64,000 nt of DNA from Propionicimonas sp. (GTDB lineage: Bacteria; Actinomycetota; Actinomycetes; Propionibacteriales; Propionibacteriaceae), in assembly GCF_029975155.1 (NCBI RefSeq), contig NZ_JARKPQ010000342.1, positions 1-64,000 of the forward strand, read 5' to 3'. Made by a program: the position numbers and the translations under genes. Shown here piece after piece: positions 9,332 to 17,707 of this stretch. The notes beneath the pieces were generated by a model that made no database searches, was not told the DNA's origin, and worked only from the letters and a program-made list of their open reading frames with translations. Every line of letters begins with the position of its first letter. The first letter of the stretch is position 1.

Positions 9332-10126
9332 TCAGTCGGCGCGGACGGTCAGCTCCCGCAGCCAGACCTCCCACGCCGACTCCTCGCGCCGCACGTAGTC
9401 AGCCGCGTCCGCGGAGAACAGGTACGCGCGCAGGCCAACCGTGGCCTTGCCGTCCCCTTCCTCGAACACGAAGACGCTCAGCATCCCGGGGACGGGCGCG
9501 GTGAGCCGCACGAGTGCCTGCCGCTCGCCGACGACCTCGACCGTGCCGGTGGTGTCGCGCAGCGCCACCGTGGTGCCCACGTCGCCCAACCCGAACGCGT
9601 CGCGCAGGGTCGACCAGACCGTCTCGCCGTCGCCCGGGTGGGAGGCGGCGGCCTCCAGCTGGGTGGCCTCCTGGCCGGCGAAGTGCGACAGGTAGAGGCG
9701 CAGGTTGTCGAAGAACGGTATCCAGTTCGTCCCCATCTCCTCCCAGAACTCCGACTCCCAGTCGGCGCCGGTCCCGAAGCCGCTGCTCGTGACGCGGACG
9801 ACGCAGGTGCCGCCGGACTGCGCCTCGACCAGGAACTCGGACGTCAGCGGGCTGAGCGCGTCCGGATCCTTGCCCATGAGGGCGGCCCAGTCCTCCTCGT
9901 AGACGAGGCGGCGAGGCGGCTCCCAGCCGGTGACGTGGCCGTCGGAGCCCATGTCTGGGCCCATCGCGAAATGCAGGGAGCCGCCTTCGCGCTCCTCAAG
10001 CTCGGTCGGCAGGAACCAGGCGCTCATGCCCTTCGCGGTGGCGATGGCCTGCCAGACCTGCTCAGGGCTGCCTGGCACCTCGACGCTGAACTCGAGGCGG
10101 TACGGGACGTTCGGGGTCGTGCTCAT
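9332..10126 (-). CDS. SRPBCC (AHSA1-like) domain protein
   Basis: A 264-residue cytoplasmic protein of the START/SRPBCC superfamily. The N-terminal half has the characteristic AHSA1 pattern: FSVEVPGSPEQVWQAIATAK, then GMSAWFLPTELEE, and WEPPRRLVYEEDW. The second half (from about residue 165) looks like a shorter second domain, ending VWLRELTVRAD. The fold makes a hydrophobic cavity; in actinobacteria such genes are very often second in an operon with an ArsR-type regulator, as here. The ATG at 10126 overlaps the regulator stop by 4 bases (ATGA), so the two are translationally coupled. The ligand is unknown. Confidence 0.85.
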   Translation of the reverse strand: MSTTPNVPYRLEFSVEVPGSPEQVWQAIATAKGMSAWFLPTELEEREGGSLHFAMGPDMGSDGHVTGWEPPRRLVYEEDWAALMGKDPDALSPLTSEFLVEAQSGGTCVVRVTSSGFGTGADWESEFWEEMGTNWIPFFDNLRLYLSHFAGQEATQLEAAASHPGDGETVWSTLRDAFGLGDVGTTVALRDTTGTVEVVGERQALVRLTAPVPGMLSVFVFEEGDGKATVGLRAYLFSADAADYVRREESAWEVWLRELTVRAD

Positions 10127-10701
10127 GGCAACTCCTGCGGTATTGGGTGAGCGGCGACGACGAGCCGGTGCCGGCGTCCGTCGTCGTGGTGGTAGCGAGC
10201 GGCCAGGTCGAGCACCGCTGCGGTCAGGTCGTCGGCGAATGCAGCCCGGTCGGCGGTCGAACGGAAGCCGATCTCCGTGTCGATCGCCAGTGTCGGCAGC
10301 CGCTTGCCGGTGGCCCCGGCCCGGCGCGCCAGGGCGCCGACCTCGCGCACCATCCGGCCGGCCAGGGCGACCAGGTAGCCCGCCGACAGATGGTCCGGGC
10401 TGGCGTCCGGGTTGGCCGCCGATGCGTTGACGGCCGCCGGCGACACGACGTACGACACCGCCGACGCCTGAAGCACGCGCTCGGTGATGCCTCCGTGGCG
10501 GCGCTCCTCGGACAGCTTCACCAGGCCGTGCGCCTCGAGCGCCTTGAGGTGGTAGTTGACCTTCTGGCGCGCGATGCCGACCCGCGCGGCGAGTCCGGCC
10601 GCGGAGGCCGGCACGACCAACTCGCCGAGCAGCCGGGCCCGGACCGGATCCAGCGCGGCGGCGGCAGCACCCGCGCTCTCGATGACCTCGACGTCCTGCA
10701 T
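10123..10701 (-). CDS. ArsR-like winged-helix transcription regulator
   Basis: A 192-residue regulator. The N-terminal winged helix-turn-helix reads LDPVRARLLGELVVPASAAG LAARVGI ARQKVNYHLKALE (about residues 18-58), followed by the wing around EERRHGGITERVL. The C-terminal part (SAGYLVALAGRMVREVGALA onward) resembles the ligand or dimer domain of regulators coupled to SRPBCC proteins. The ATG at 10701 has a GGGTGGGGG purine run upstream. A perfect palindrome TGACAA-N6-TTGTCA lies 19 bases upstream of the start and is the likely autoregulatory operator. Confidence 0.85.
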   Translation of the reverse strand: MQDVEVIESAGAAAAALDPVRARLLGELVVPASAAGLAARVGIARQKVNYHLKALEAHGLVKLSEERRHGGITERVLQASAVSYVVSPAAVNASAANPDASPDHLSAGYLVALAGRMVREVGALARRAGATGKRLPTLAIDTEIGFRSTADRAAFADDLTAAVLDLAARYHHDDGRRHRLVVAAHPIPQELP

Positions 10702-10719
10702 GACCCCCACCCTTGCCCC

Positions 10720-10737
10720 TGACAATAAATCTTGTCA
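10720..10737 (-). promoter_or_regulatory. Palindromic operator upstream of the ArsR/SRPBCC operon
   Basis: TGACAA-N6-TTGTCA is a perfect 6-6-6 inverted repeat just upstream of the regulator start. The minus strand also reads TTGACA (10739-10734), a consensus -35 box, so a bound dimer would cover the promoter. Direct autorepression is inferred from the position and symmetry; no clear -10 box is visible at 17 bases. Confidence 0.6.
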
Positions 10738-10948
10738 AGAGGATTGGGCCTTGCGGCACGACCGATTTGCGCAGTCGATGGCCAGAACACGCCTTCAGGA
10801 GCGCGATTCAGGGATCGAGCGCGCAATTCGGAGCGGGGTGACACCAACAGACTTGGAAACGGACCGGCGGGTAGGGGTGCGACCACAGAGGCGACGGCGT
10901 TTGGGCAACACGGATGGCAGCACTGCCGCTTGTTCGATTTGGGAAGAT

Positions 10949-10961
10949 GCCCTGACGGGGC
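10949..10961 (-). terminator. Possible hairpin downstream of tRNA-Gly
   Basis: On the minus strand GCCCCGTCAGGGC forms a 5-base stem with a 3-base loop, 12 bases after the tRNA 3' end, followed by ATCTTCC. There is no strong U-run, so an intrinsic terminator is only a possibility. Confidence 0.3.
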
Positions 10962-10972
10962 CTTTCACTCAG

Positions 10973-11043
10973 AGCGGATGACGGGAATCGAACCCGCACT
11001 GTCAGCTTGGGAAGCTGATGTTCTGCCATTGAACTACATCCGC
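10973..11043 (-). tRNA. tRNA-Gly (anticodon CCC)
   Basis: The minus strand folds as a tRNA. The acceptor stem is GCGGATG/CATCCGC. The D-arm is AGTTCAATGGCAGAAC. The anticodon stem TCAGC/GCTGA encloses the loop TTCCCAA (anticodon CCC, reading GGG). The T-arm is GCGGGTTCGATTCCCGT. The 3' CCA is not encoded. All conserved positions (U8-like, GTTCGATTC) are present. Confidence 0.95.
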
Positions 11044-11236
11044 GTGCGCCCGGCTCGCCGGACACGGCGTGGAGCAGTCTAGCCGGAGCGCCGACATCGC
11101 CGCGAACTACCCTCCGACAGGCCGACGCGCGGGCACACTAAGGCGAAACCGGCGCAGTCAACGCGGAACGTCTGCCAGACTGCTGCTACAGCAGCGCCCG
11201 TGTGCACGGCGGGCGACAACCTGGGGAGCGAGGCGG

Positions 11237-11926
11237 GTGACCAGAGAAGACCGGGCCATCACCATCGTTGAGCTGATCACGCACGCCATGGCGGCACTCA
11301 ACGACGGCGAGCAGGCCGAGCAGCTGGTCTGCCGTACCCTCGCCAAGGCCTCAGCCGCAGAGAGCGCCGCCCTGATCAGCGTCGAGATCGGGCGCCGCGT
11401 CCAGCTGCACGCCGTCTGGCCCGACCAGCGGCACGCGTCCGTCCTCGCCGAGGTCGCCCTGCGCGGCGGACGCCACAGCGTCGGCAACCTCCACCTCGCC
11501 CAGCATCCTGCGCTCGGCGAGATCGTCACCATCGGGCCCGACCTCGACCTGCATCAGAACCAGGAGCGCGGCCGCGTCCTCGCGCTCTCCCGCCGTGGCG
11601 GCTTCGGACCGGAGGCCCACGCCCTGTTCGCCGAGGTCGCAGCGCCCCTGCAGCTCCTCCTGCCCCACACCGCGGACGCCTGCCTGCGCGCCCGCCAGGC
11701 CCGCACCGCCGCGGACGCGGCCGCCGACCTCAACCTCACCACCCGCGAGGTCGAAGTCCTGCAGCTCCTCTCCGAGGGCCTCCTCGCCCGTACCATCGCC
11801 GCCCGCCTCGGCCTCTCCCCGCGGACCGTGCACAAGCACCTGAGCAACGTCTACAGCAAGCTCGGCGTCCACGACCGCCTGGTCGCGGTCAGCATCGCCC
11901 GATCCCGGGGCCTGATCGCGGCGTAG
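11237..11926 (+). CDS. LuxR-family response regulator-like transcription factor
   Basis: A 229-residue protein whose C-terminal 65 residues form a LuxR helix-turn-helix (LTTREVEVLQLLSEGLLAR, then GLSPRTVHKHLSNVYSKLGV). The N-terminal 160 residues look like a small sensory (GAF-like) domain without the phospho-acceptor pattern of receiver domains. Start GTG 11237 has GGGGAGCGAGG upstream; the longer in-frame extension upstream runs into the tRNA leader and is Arg-rich, so it was rejected. It is convergent with a small membrane protein gene only 6 bases downstream. Confidence 0.85.
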   Translation: MTREDRAITIVELITHAMAALNDGEQAEQLVCRTLAKASAAESAALISVEIGRRVQLHAVWPDQRHASVLAEVALRGGRHSVGNLHLAQHPALGEIVTIGPDLDLHQNQERGRVLALSRRGGFGPEAHALFAEVAAPLQLLLPHTADACLRARQARTAADAAADLNLTTREVEVLQLLSEGLLARTIAARLGLSPRTVHKHLSNVYSKLGVHDRLVAVSIARSRGLIAA

Positions 11927-11932
11927 CCAGGT

Positions 11933-12322
11933 TCACCCGCCGCGCTTGGCCTTCACGGTCTTCTTCAGCAGCCACAGCGGCAGCAGCCAGCTGCCCAGCG
12001 CCGTGACCAGCCAGACCACCAGAGTGCCCAGCGTCCACGCCAGCGGACCATCGATCGTCAGCCCGCCCGCGAACGAGCTCGCGATCGCCAGCGCCACGCC
12101 GGTCGAGATCAGTCCGACCCCACCGACCAGCGGTGGCGAGAACTTGCTGGCCAGCTTCGTCACCAGCGGCGTCAGCAGGCTCTGCGCGACCGTGAACACC
12201 AGCACGGCGACGATGAAACCCTGCACACCCACGCCGATGCCCGGCACCAGCAGTCCGGCGACCAGCAGACCCACCACGGACGAGCCGCAGAAGATCGCGG
12301 CCAGAATGAGCATTCGACTCAT
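11933..12322 (-). CDS. Small four-helix membrane protein
   Basis: 129 residues with four hydrophobic helices (LILAAIFCGSSVVGLLVAGL; IVAVLVFTVAQSLLTPLV; VGGVGLISTGVALAIASS; WTLGTLVVWLVTALGSWLL) and a basic C-terminal tail (KKTVKAKRGG). It resembles small holin-like or DUF-type inner membrane proteins seen in actinobacteria, but I cannot name a function. It is transcribed toward the LuxR gene and divergently from the DUF1707 gene. Confidence 0.75.
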   Translation of the reverse strand: MSRMLILAAIFCGSSVVGLLVAGLLVPGIGVGVQGFIVAVLVFTVAQSLLTPLVTKLASKFSPPLVGGVGLISTGVALAIASSFAGGLTIDGPLAWTLGTLVVWLVTALGSWLLPLWLLKKTVKAKRGG

Positions 12323-12424
12323 GCCCTGACCTTATCCATCCCGGGTAGGGGAACGCCCCGAAAGCACCCCCAAACCAGCACTTCTCGGCTTCACCTGCGC
12401 AAGCAGCGGGCTTACGGTCGTGTC

Positions 12425-13048
12425 ATGTCCAATCCCCTTGAGCCGACCGACGTCGGCCCGGCCGTCGGCGGCGACCTCGCCGCGACCGACCGCGACCGCG
12501 ATCACGTCATCACCCTGCTGACCACAGCCCAGGCAGAGGGACGACTCTCCGTCGCCGAGCGCGACCAGCGCATCTCCGCCGCCAGGACCGCCGAGACCTT
12601 CGACGACCTCGTGCCGCTCACCCGTGACCTGGTCAGCCCCACCGGTCCCGCCGCCCGTCCCGTCGTCACCTACGACGAGGCCAACGCCTCCGAGTCCGCC
12701 GACCAGATCGTCGCGATCTTCGGCGGCGCCACCCGCAAGCACACCTGGCGCGTGCGCCGGAACACCTCGATCATGGCCGTCTTCGGCGGTGTGGAGCTCG
12801 ACCTCACCAGCGCCACGTTCGAGTCCCATGAGCTCACCTTCAACGTCTTCTGCCTGTTCGGCGGCATCGAGGTCACCGTCCCGCCCGGCACGGCCGTCGA
12901 CAACCAGGTCGCCGCGGTGTTCGGCGGTTCGGACGTCCGCCGGCTCGTCCCGCCGGACGGATCCGCGCCCCGGCTGGTCGTGAAGGGCTTCTGCGGCTTC
13001 GGCGGCGTGGAGGTGCGCAACCCGAAGGACCGTCGTCGTTCCCACTAG
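12425..13048 (+). CDS. DUF1707 and LiaF-like C-terminal domain protein
   Basis: 207 residues. The N-terminal DUF1707 domain (about 20-70) reads ATDRDRDHVITLLTTAQAEG, then RLSVAERDQRISAARTAET. The C-terminal half has repeated glycine-rich beta strands (IVAIFGGATRK, IMAVFGGVELDL, VFCLFGGIEVTVP, VAAVFGGSDVRRL, CGFGGVEVR). This is the LiaF/DUF2154 pattern linked to cell-wall antibiotic stress. No membrane helix is present. It heads a cluster of PH-domain genes starting 10 bases downstream, so it is probably the first gene of that operon. Confidence 0.85.
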   Translation: MSNPLEPTDVGPAVGGDLAATDRDRDHVITLLTTAQAEGRLSVAERDQRISAARTAETFDDLVPLTRDLVSPTGPAARPVVTYDEANASESADQIVAIFGGATRKHTWRVRRNTSIMAVFGGVELDLTSATFESHELTFNVFCLFGGIEVTVPPGTAVDNQVAAVFGGSDVRRLVPPDGSAPRLVVKGFCGFGGVEVRNPKDRRRSH

Positions 13049-13058
13049 GGTCGCTTCC

Positions 13059-13544
13059 ATGAGTGACCTGTTCACCCCCACCGCGGACTGGCAGCGCCTG
13101 CCGGTCCGCTACCGAACCGTCCGCCGGCTCGGCGCGCTGGTCTGGAACCTGGCCGTCACCGTCATCGCCGGTGTCGCCGTCGGTGTGTTCTTCGACTGGC
13201 GCTGGGCGGCCGGCATCGCCGTCGCCGGGTCCGGCTGGACCATCTGGCGCGTCGTCCGCGCCGGACGGTGGGTACGCAGCTTCGGGTACGCCGAACGCGC
13301 CGAGGACCTGCTGATCACCTCCGGTCTGTGGAACCGGCACCTGACCGCCATCCCCTACGGACGGATGCTGTCGGTCAACGTCGAGTCCGGACCGATCGAC
13401 CGCGCCTGGGGCCTCGCCAAGGTGCAGCTCGTCACCGCCAGCCCCCAGTCCGCCGGCCAGATCCCCGGCCTCACCACCGCGGACGCCGCCGCCATGCGCG
13501 ACCGCCTGATCGCCGCCGGCGAGGCCCAGGCGCTGCCCCTATGA
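13059..13544 (+). CDS. PH-domain (bPH2, YdbS-like) membrane protein
   Basis: 161 residues with two membrane helices (LVWNLAVTVIAGVAVGVFF; WAAGIAVAGSGWTIWRVV) followed by a bacterial PH domain (ERAEDLLITSGLWNRHLTAI, PYGRMLSVNVESGPIDRAWG, LAKVQLVTASP). YdbS-like proteins pair with larger YdbT-like partners, and here the next gene overlaps by 4 bases (ATGA). In Bacillus subtilis ydbST confers resistance to antimicrobial peptides and amylocyclicin-type toxins. The same role here is only inferred. Confidence 0.85.
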   Translation: MSDLFTPTADWQRLPVRYRTVRRLGALVWNLAVTVIAGVAVGVFFDWRWAAGIAVAGSGWTIWRVVRAGRWVRSFGYAERAEDLLITSGLWNRHLTAIPYGRMLSVNVESGPIDRAWGLAKVQLVTASPQSAGQIPGLTTADAAAMRDRLIAAGEAQALPL

Positions 13545-15010
13545 GCGACCCGGAGCCCCTTCCTGTGGTCCCTGAGCCTGACGAAGGGCCACCAGCGGCC
13601 TCGTCAAGCTCAGCCAACACGGAGGCGGACTCAACCACCCAGACCGAGCGGCCACATCCGCTGACCCCGTTCGTGCGCGGCTGGATCGTCCTGCTCGCGG
13701 TGGCGCTCAGCGTGGGGCGCGACTACCTGCCGACCGGGGGCGACCCGCGGGAGCTCCCGCCGCTGGAGTTCATCGTCGGCGGGGTCGCCCTGCTCGCCCT
13801 GATCAGCGGCATCGCCGGCTACTTCTCGTGGCGGTTCACCCGGTTCGTGATCGACGCGGAAGTGCTGCGGATCGACAGCGGCGTGCTGTTCCGCCGCTCG
13901 CAGCGGGTGGCGTTCGACAAGGTGCAGTCGATCGACGTCGTCCAGCCGTTCGCCGCCCGGCTGTTCGGACTGGCCGAGCTGCAGATCGACGTGGGCTCGC
14001 ACGAGCGTCCCCGGCTCCGCTACCTCGCCCGGACCAGGGCCTACGCGCTGCGCGACTACCTGCTGGCGCGGGCGCGCGGCGTCCAGGCCGAGGCTGCCGA
14101 GCACACGGAATCCGCGTCCATCCTCACCGACCTCGGCGCCCAGGACGAGGTGCTGATCACCATCCAGCCGCAAGTGCTGATCCTGGCCGCGGTCACGTCG
14201 CACGAGTTCTGGAGCATCGTCGCGTCCGGCGTGCTGGCGGGCGTGGTCGGGGTCGCGTTCGGGCAGCTGTGGCCGCTGCTGGTGATCGCCATCCCGACGG
14301 TCAGCGCGCTCTTCGGGTTCGTCGGACGCCGCGTCATCGGCCAGTTCAACTACACGCTCTCCCGGCGGGCCCACGGCCTGCGGATCTCCCGCGGCCTGAC
14401 CAGCCTGACCAGCCAGTCGCTGCCGCCACGCCGCGTCCAGGCCCTGCAACTCAGCCAGTCGCCGGTCTGGCGGCGGCTGGGCCTGTACCGCATGGACCTC
14501 GAGGTGATCGGCTGGGGCCACGTCACCGACGACGAGGACAAGTCCGGCGTCTCGACGATCCTGCTGCCCGCCGGGACCATCGACCAGGTGCGCGTCGCGC
14601 TGACCGCGATCTGGCCGCAGGCCGACTTCGAGGCTGTCGAGCTGCATCCCGCGCCGGTGCGCGCCCGCTGGCTGCACCCGTTCTCCCAGCCCTTCCTTCG
14701 CTGGGGCCACGACGACCGGCTGGTGGTGTCCCGGCACGGTTGGCTGGTGCGGCGCTGGCAGCTGGTCCCGCACTCCCGGATCCAGTCCGTCCGGGTGACG
14801 CAGGGAATCGTGTCGCGGCGCCTGGGCCTCGCCGACCTGCAGTTCCACACCGCCGGCGGCCAGCTGTCGCCCCACGCATCCGGTCTGGACGCGGCCCACG
14901 TGCTGCAACTCCAGGCGCAGCTCCTGCAGCTCGTGCACCACCCGGCCGCCGTGGACGTCTCCGAACCCCCGCCGCCCGCCGAGCCGCCGCGCGTAGTCTC
15001 GATGGGATGA
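13541..15010 (+). CDS. Double PH-domain (YdbT-like) membrane protein
   Basis: 489 residues. A Pro/Ser-rich acidic start precedes two membrane helices, a PH domain with RFVIDAEVLRIDSGVLFRRS and QRVAFDKVQSIDVVQPFAAR, further helices (about 200-250), then one or two more PH domains (YTLSRRAHGLRISRGLTS; LRWGHDDRLVVSRHGWLVRR). The R-x-Q-x-hydrophobic pattern in each PH copy (RVQALQLSQSPVWRRLGL, RIQSVRVTQGIVSRRLGL) is typical of the family. The start overlaps the upstream YdbS-like gene and its stop overlaps the MgtC-like start, so the three are translationally coupled. Confidence 0.85.
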   Translation: MSDPEPLPVVPEPDEGPPAASSSSANTEADSTTQTERPHPLTPFVRGWIVLLAVALSVGRDYLPTGGDPRELPPLEFIVGGVALLALISGIAGYFSWRFTRFVIDAEVLRIDSGVLFRRSQRVAFDKVQSIDVVQPFAARLFGLAELQIDVGSHERPRLRYLARTRAYALRDYLLARARGVQAEAAEHTESASILTDLGAQDEVLITIQPQVLILAAVTSHEFWSIVASGVLAGVVGVAFGQLWPLLVIAIPTVSALFGFVGRRVIGQFNYTLSRRAHGLRISRGLTSLTSQSLPPRRVQALQLSQSPVWRRLGLYRMDLEVIGWGHVTDDEDKSGVSTILLPAGTIDQVRVALTAIWPQADFEAVELHPAPVRARWLHPFSQPFLRWGHDDRLVVSRHGWLVRRWQLVPHSRIQSVRVTQGIVSRRLGLADLQFHTAGGQLSPHASGLDAAHVLQLQAQLLQLVHHPAAVDVSEPPPPAEPPRVVSMG

Positions 15011-15705
15011 CACAGGGCTGGACGTTCGATGGTCAGGGCTGGCTGCAGGTCGGGGAGTTGCTGCTCGCATTCGTGCTGAGCGCGCTGGTCGGCCTCGAAC
15101 GGCACCTGCGCGGCAAGAGCGCCGGCCTGCGCACCCAGGCGATCGTCGGGACGGCGGCGGCACTGTTCCTTCTCGTCTCGAAGTACGGCTTCAGCGATGT
15201 CCTGTCCGACCACGTGGTGCTGGATCCGTCCCGGGTCGCCGCGCAGATCGTGTCCGGAATCGGGTTCCTCGGCGCCGGGCTGATCCTGACCCGCCGGGGC
15301 GCCGTCCGCGGCCTCACCACCGCCGCGTCCGTGTGGGAGACCGCCGCGATCGGGATGGCGGCCGGCGCCGGGCTGTGGCTGCTCGCCCTGGTGGTCACCG
15401 CACTCCACTTCGCGATCGCGTACGGGCTCACCGGGCTGGCCCGGCGCCTGAGCGGGGGGCGGGAGAATCAGCTCCAGCTGGAGGTCGTCTACGCCGACGG
15501 ACGCGGCCTGCTCCGCGAGCTGCTGCCGGCCGTCACGTCGTCGGGCTGGACCGTGGCGCGTGTCCAGCCCGTGCTCGCCAGCGCCGGTTCGGCGGGGGTC
15601 GCCCTCGAACTCAGCGGCTCGGGCGCCCGGGATCAGTTGATCGCCACGCTCTCCGGCATCGACGGGGTCAGCACCGTGCAGGTGCTGGCGGAGGACGAAG
15701 AGTAG
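15007..15705 (+). CDS. MgtC/SapB family membrane protein
   Basis: 232 residues. The N-terminal 150 residues carry the MgtC family hallmarks: VGLERHLRGKSAGLRT, VSGIGFLGAGLI and RGLTTAASVWETAAIGMAAG, across four or five membrane helices. A soluble ACT-like C-terminal domain follows (ELLPAVTSSGWTVARVQPVL, LIATLSGIDGVSTVQVL). MgtC proteins are linked to magnesium limitation and ATP synthase control in pathogens; the role here is open. The start overlaps the upstream PH-domain gene (ATGA), placing it last in a four-gene envelope operon. Confidence 0.9.
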   Translation: MTQGWTFDGQGWLQVGELLLAFVLSALVGLERHLRGKSAGLRTQAIVGTAAALFLLVSKYGFSDVLSDHVVLDPSRVAAQIVSGIGFLGAGLILTRRGAVRGLTTAASVWETAAIGMAAGAGLWLLALVVTALHFAIAYGLTGLARRLSGGRENQLQLEVVYADGRGLLRELLPAVTSSGWTVARVQPVLASAGSAGVALELSGSGARDQLIATLSGIDGVSTVQVLAEDEE

Positions 15706-15711
15706 CCGACC

Positions 15712-16695
15712 TCAGGCGGGGACGGCGGCGCCGGACGCGCGGCGCGCCGACCAGGCGGACGCGACCATGTCGTCCACCGAGTAGCTCATCCGCCACTCCA
15801 GGTCGGCGGCGGCAGCCGTGCCGTCCGCGACGATCCGGTCGGGGTCGCCGGCACGGCGAGGGCCGATCTCGGGGGTGAAGTCGATGCCGGTGACGCGGGC
15901 CATCGCGTCCATGATCTGGCGGACGCTGAGACCCTCGCCACTGCCGAGGTTGTAGGCCTTCCGCAGCGGACGGCCCTCTTCGAGAGCCAGAGCGGCGGCC
16001 ACGTGCGAGGTGGCCAGGTCGCCGACGTGCACGTAATCGCGGACGCAGGTGCCGTCCGGCGTGGCGTAGTCGTCGCCGTTGATCCGTGGCGTCCGGCCGG
16101 CCAGCAGGGCCTCGATCACCAGCGGGAACAGGTTGTGGGGGCTGGCGTCGAGTACCTCGTCGGTCGCGGAGCCGACGACGTTGAAGTAGCGCAGGCTGAC
16201 CCCGCGGAACCCCTCGGTCGCCCGGACCATGTCGTTGATCAGCCATTCGCCGATCAGCTTGCTCTCGCCGTAGGGCGATTCCGGGTGGTTTGGCGACTCC
16301 TCGGTGACGAGCTCGGTGTCCGGCGTGCCGTACACCGCCGCCGAGGACGAGAACACGATCGACGGCACGCCGGCGTCCGCCATCGCCTGCAGCACGCTCG
16401 CCGTTCCCTGCACGTTCTGCGCGTAGGTGTGCAGCGGCCGCTGCACCGAGACCCCGGCGTACTTGAAGCCCGCGACGTGGATCACGCCCGCACAGGCATG
16501 CTCGCGCAGGGTGGCCGCGACCGCCCCGGTGTCGAGGATGTCGGCCTCGACGAACGGCACGCCGTCCGGCACGAAGTCCGCGATGCCGGAGGAGAGGTTG
16601 TCGAGCACCACCGGGGACAGACCCCGCGCCTGCAGTGCCCGCACCACGTGTGCTCCGATGTATCCGGCGCCGCCGGTGACCAGCCAGGTACTCAC
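15712..16695 (-). CDS. galE: UDP-glucose 4-epimerase
   Basis: 327 residues of an extended short-chain dehydrogenase. The NAD-binding motif is TGGAGYIGAHVV at the N-terminus, the catalytic serine region FSSSAAVYG, and the YxxxK pair SPYGESKLIGEW (about 148). SLRYFNVVGS and GTCVRDYVHVGDLA are characteristic of GalE. It interconverts UDP-glucose and UDP-galactose. UDP-galactose could feed wall polysaccharides or, with an outside UDP-galactopyranose mutase, galactofuranose. Convergent with mgtC, divergent from ppgK. Confidence 0.93.
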   Translation of the reverse strand: MSTWLVTGGAGYIGAHVVRALQARGLSPVVLDNLSSGIADFVPDGVPFVEADILDTGAVAATLREHACAGVIHVAGFKYAGVSVQRPLHTYAQNVQGTASVLQAMADAGVPSIVFSSSAAVYGTPDTELVTEESPNHPESPYGESKLIGEWLINDMVRATEGFRGVSLRYFNVVGSATDEVLDASPHNLFPLVIEALLAGRTPRINGDDYATPDGTCVRDYVHVGDLATSHVAAALALEEGRPLRKAYNLGSGEGLSVRQIMDAMARVTGIDFTPEIGPRRAGDPDRIVADGTAAAADLEWRMSYSVDDMVASAWSARRASGAAVPA

Positions 16696-16753
16696 GTGCC
16701 GGAGTCTATGGGATTGCGCTCCTCCGCGACCGTGCGCTGGCTAGGGTGTGGCC

Positions 16754-17533
16754 ATGCAGAACCAACCCGTGCTGGGTATCGACATCGGTGGTTCCGGGAT
16801 CAAGGGCGCGCTCGTCGACCTGGCCGTGGGCGATTTCGCCAGCGAACGGGTCCGCATCCCCACACCCGCGAAGTCCACGCCCGCGAACGTCGCCGACGTG
16901 GTGGCCCGCATCGTCGCGGACTTCTCCGGGCAGATCGCGGCCGACAGCCCGATCGGGGTCACCATCCCGGCCGTCGTCACCCACGGCATCACCCGGTCGG
17001 CGGCGAACATCCACAAGTCCTGGATCGACGCCCCCGCGCAACAGATCTTCAGCGAGCGGCTGGGCCGCGAGGTCATCCTGGTCAACGACGCGGACGCCGC
17101 CGGCGTGGCCGAAGTGATGTACGGCGCGGCCAAGGGCAACGAGGGCCTGGTGCTGGTGACCACGCTCGGCACCGGCATCGGCAGCGCGCTGATCTACCGC
17201 GGCGTCCTGGTGCCGAACACCGAACTCGGGCACCTGGAGATCGACGGCAAGGACGCCGAGTCCGAGGCCGCGGCCTCGATCAAGACCACCCTCGGACTGA
17301 CCTACGAGGAGTACGTGCCCCGCCTGCAGCGCTACTACGAGCGGGTCGAGGCTCTGTTCTGGCCGGACCTGTTCGTGGTCGGCGGCGGCGTGTCGAAGGC
17401 GTCCGGCAAGTTCCTGCCGCACCTGAAGCTGAAGACGCCGATCGTCCCCGCGGAGCTGCGCAACCGCGCCGGCATCGTCGGTGCCGCCTGGCTCGCCGTG
17501 GACAAGGCCGAACACCCCGAACGTCCCGCCTGA
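16754..17533 (+). CDS. ppgK: Polyphosphate glucokinase
   Basis: 259 residues of the ROK-like polyphosphate glucokinase family, which phosphorylates glucose using inorganic polyphosphate (and often ATP) and is nearly restricted to actinobacteria and relatives. Visible motifs: phosphate-binding [16 protein letters not shown] at the N-terminus, the substrate aspartate in [15 protein letters not shown], the second phosphate loop [11 protein letters not shown], and [16 protein letters not shown] 16754 is taken as the start; an in-frame GTG at 16748 adds two residues. It divides from galE across a short promoter region. Confidence 0.93.
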   Translation: MQNQPVLGIDIGGSGIKGALVDLAVGDFASERVRIPTPAKSTPANVADVVARIVADFSGQIAADSPIGVTIPAVVTHGITRSAANIHKSWIDAPAQQIFSERLGREVILVNDADAAGVAEVMYGAAKGNEGLVLVTTLGTGIGSALIYRGVLVPNTELGHLEIDGKDAESEAAASIKTTLGLTYEEYVPRLQRYYERVEALFWPDLFVVGGGVSKASGKFLPHLKLKTPIVPAELRNRAGIVGAAWLAVDKAEHPERPA

Positions 17534-17571
17534 GCGGCTCCCGCTTGTCGTCCCCCGGGCTTCAGTGTCAT

Positions 17572-17653
17572 CGTCATCCCGGGCTTGACCCGGGATCCCG
17601 TGGATGACGTTGTCGGGCCGCTCAAGGGGATCCCGGCGTTCGCCGGGATGACG
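17572..17653. repeat. Family B repeat (CGTCATCCCGG palindromes)
   Basis: Two hairpins: CGTCATCCCGGGCTTGACCC with its complement ending at 17609, then GGGATCCCGGCGTTCGCC to GGGATGACG at 17653. The outer ends CGTCATCCC and GGGATGACG are inverted repeats of each other. The same unit recurs at 23281 and 31049. Confidence 0.85.
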
Positions 17654-17657
17654 GTGG

Positions 17658-17690
17658 TGAACGGTAAGGGGACGGTTCTTTTACCGTTCA
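17658..17690. repeat. Family A hairpin repeat, 3' of argS
   Basis: TGAACGGTAA at one end pairs with TTACCGTTCA at the other (10-base perfect arms, 13-base centre). It lies 17 bases beyond the argS stop codon and next to a family B repeat, so it may act as a transcript end. Confidence 0.85.
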
Positions 17691-17707
17691 GCTGACGTCG
17701 GGGGGGT

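Noticed and set aside
10973-11043. tRNA-Gly as an integration site for a mobile island
   Set aside because: No integrase, no partial tRNA copy and no composition change are seen near the tRNA in this window.
17540-17700. Possible CRISPR array in the repeat-rich gap
   Set aside because: The repeats are palindromic, of differing families and without equal-length unique spacers, and no cas gene is present.
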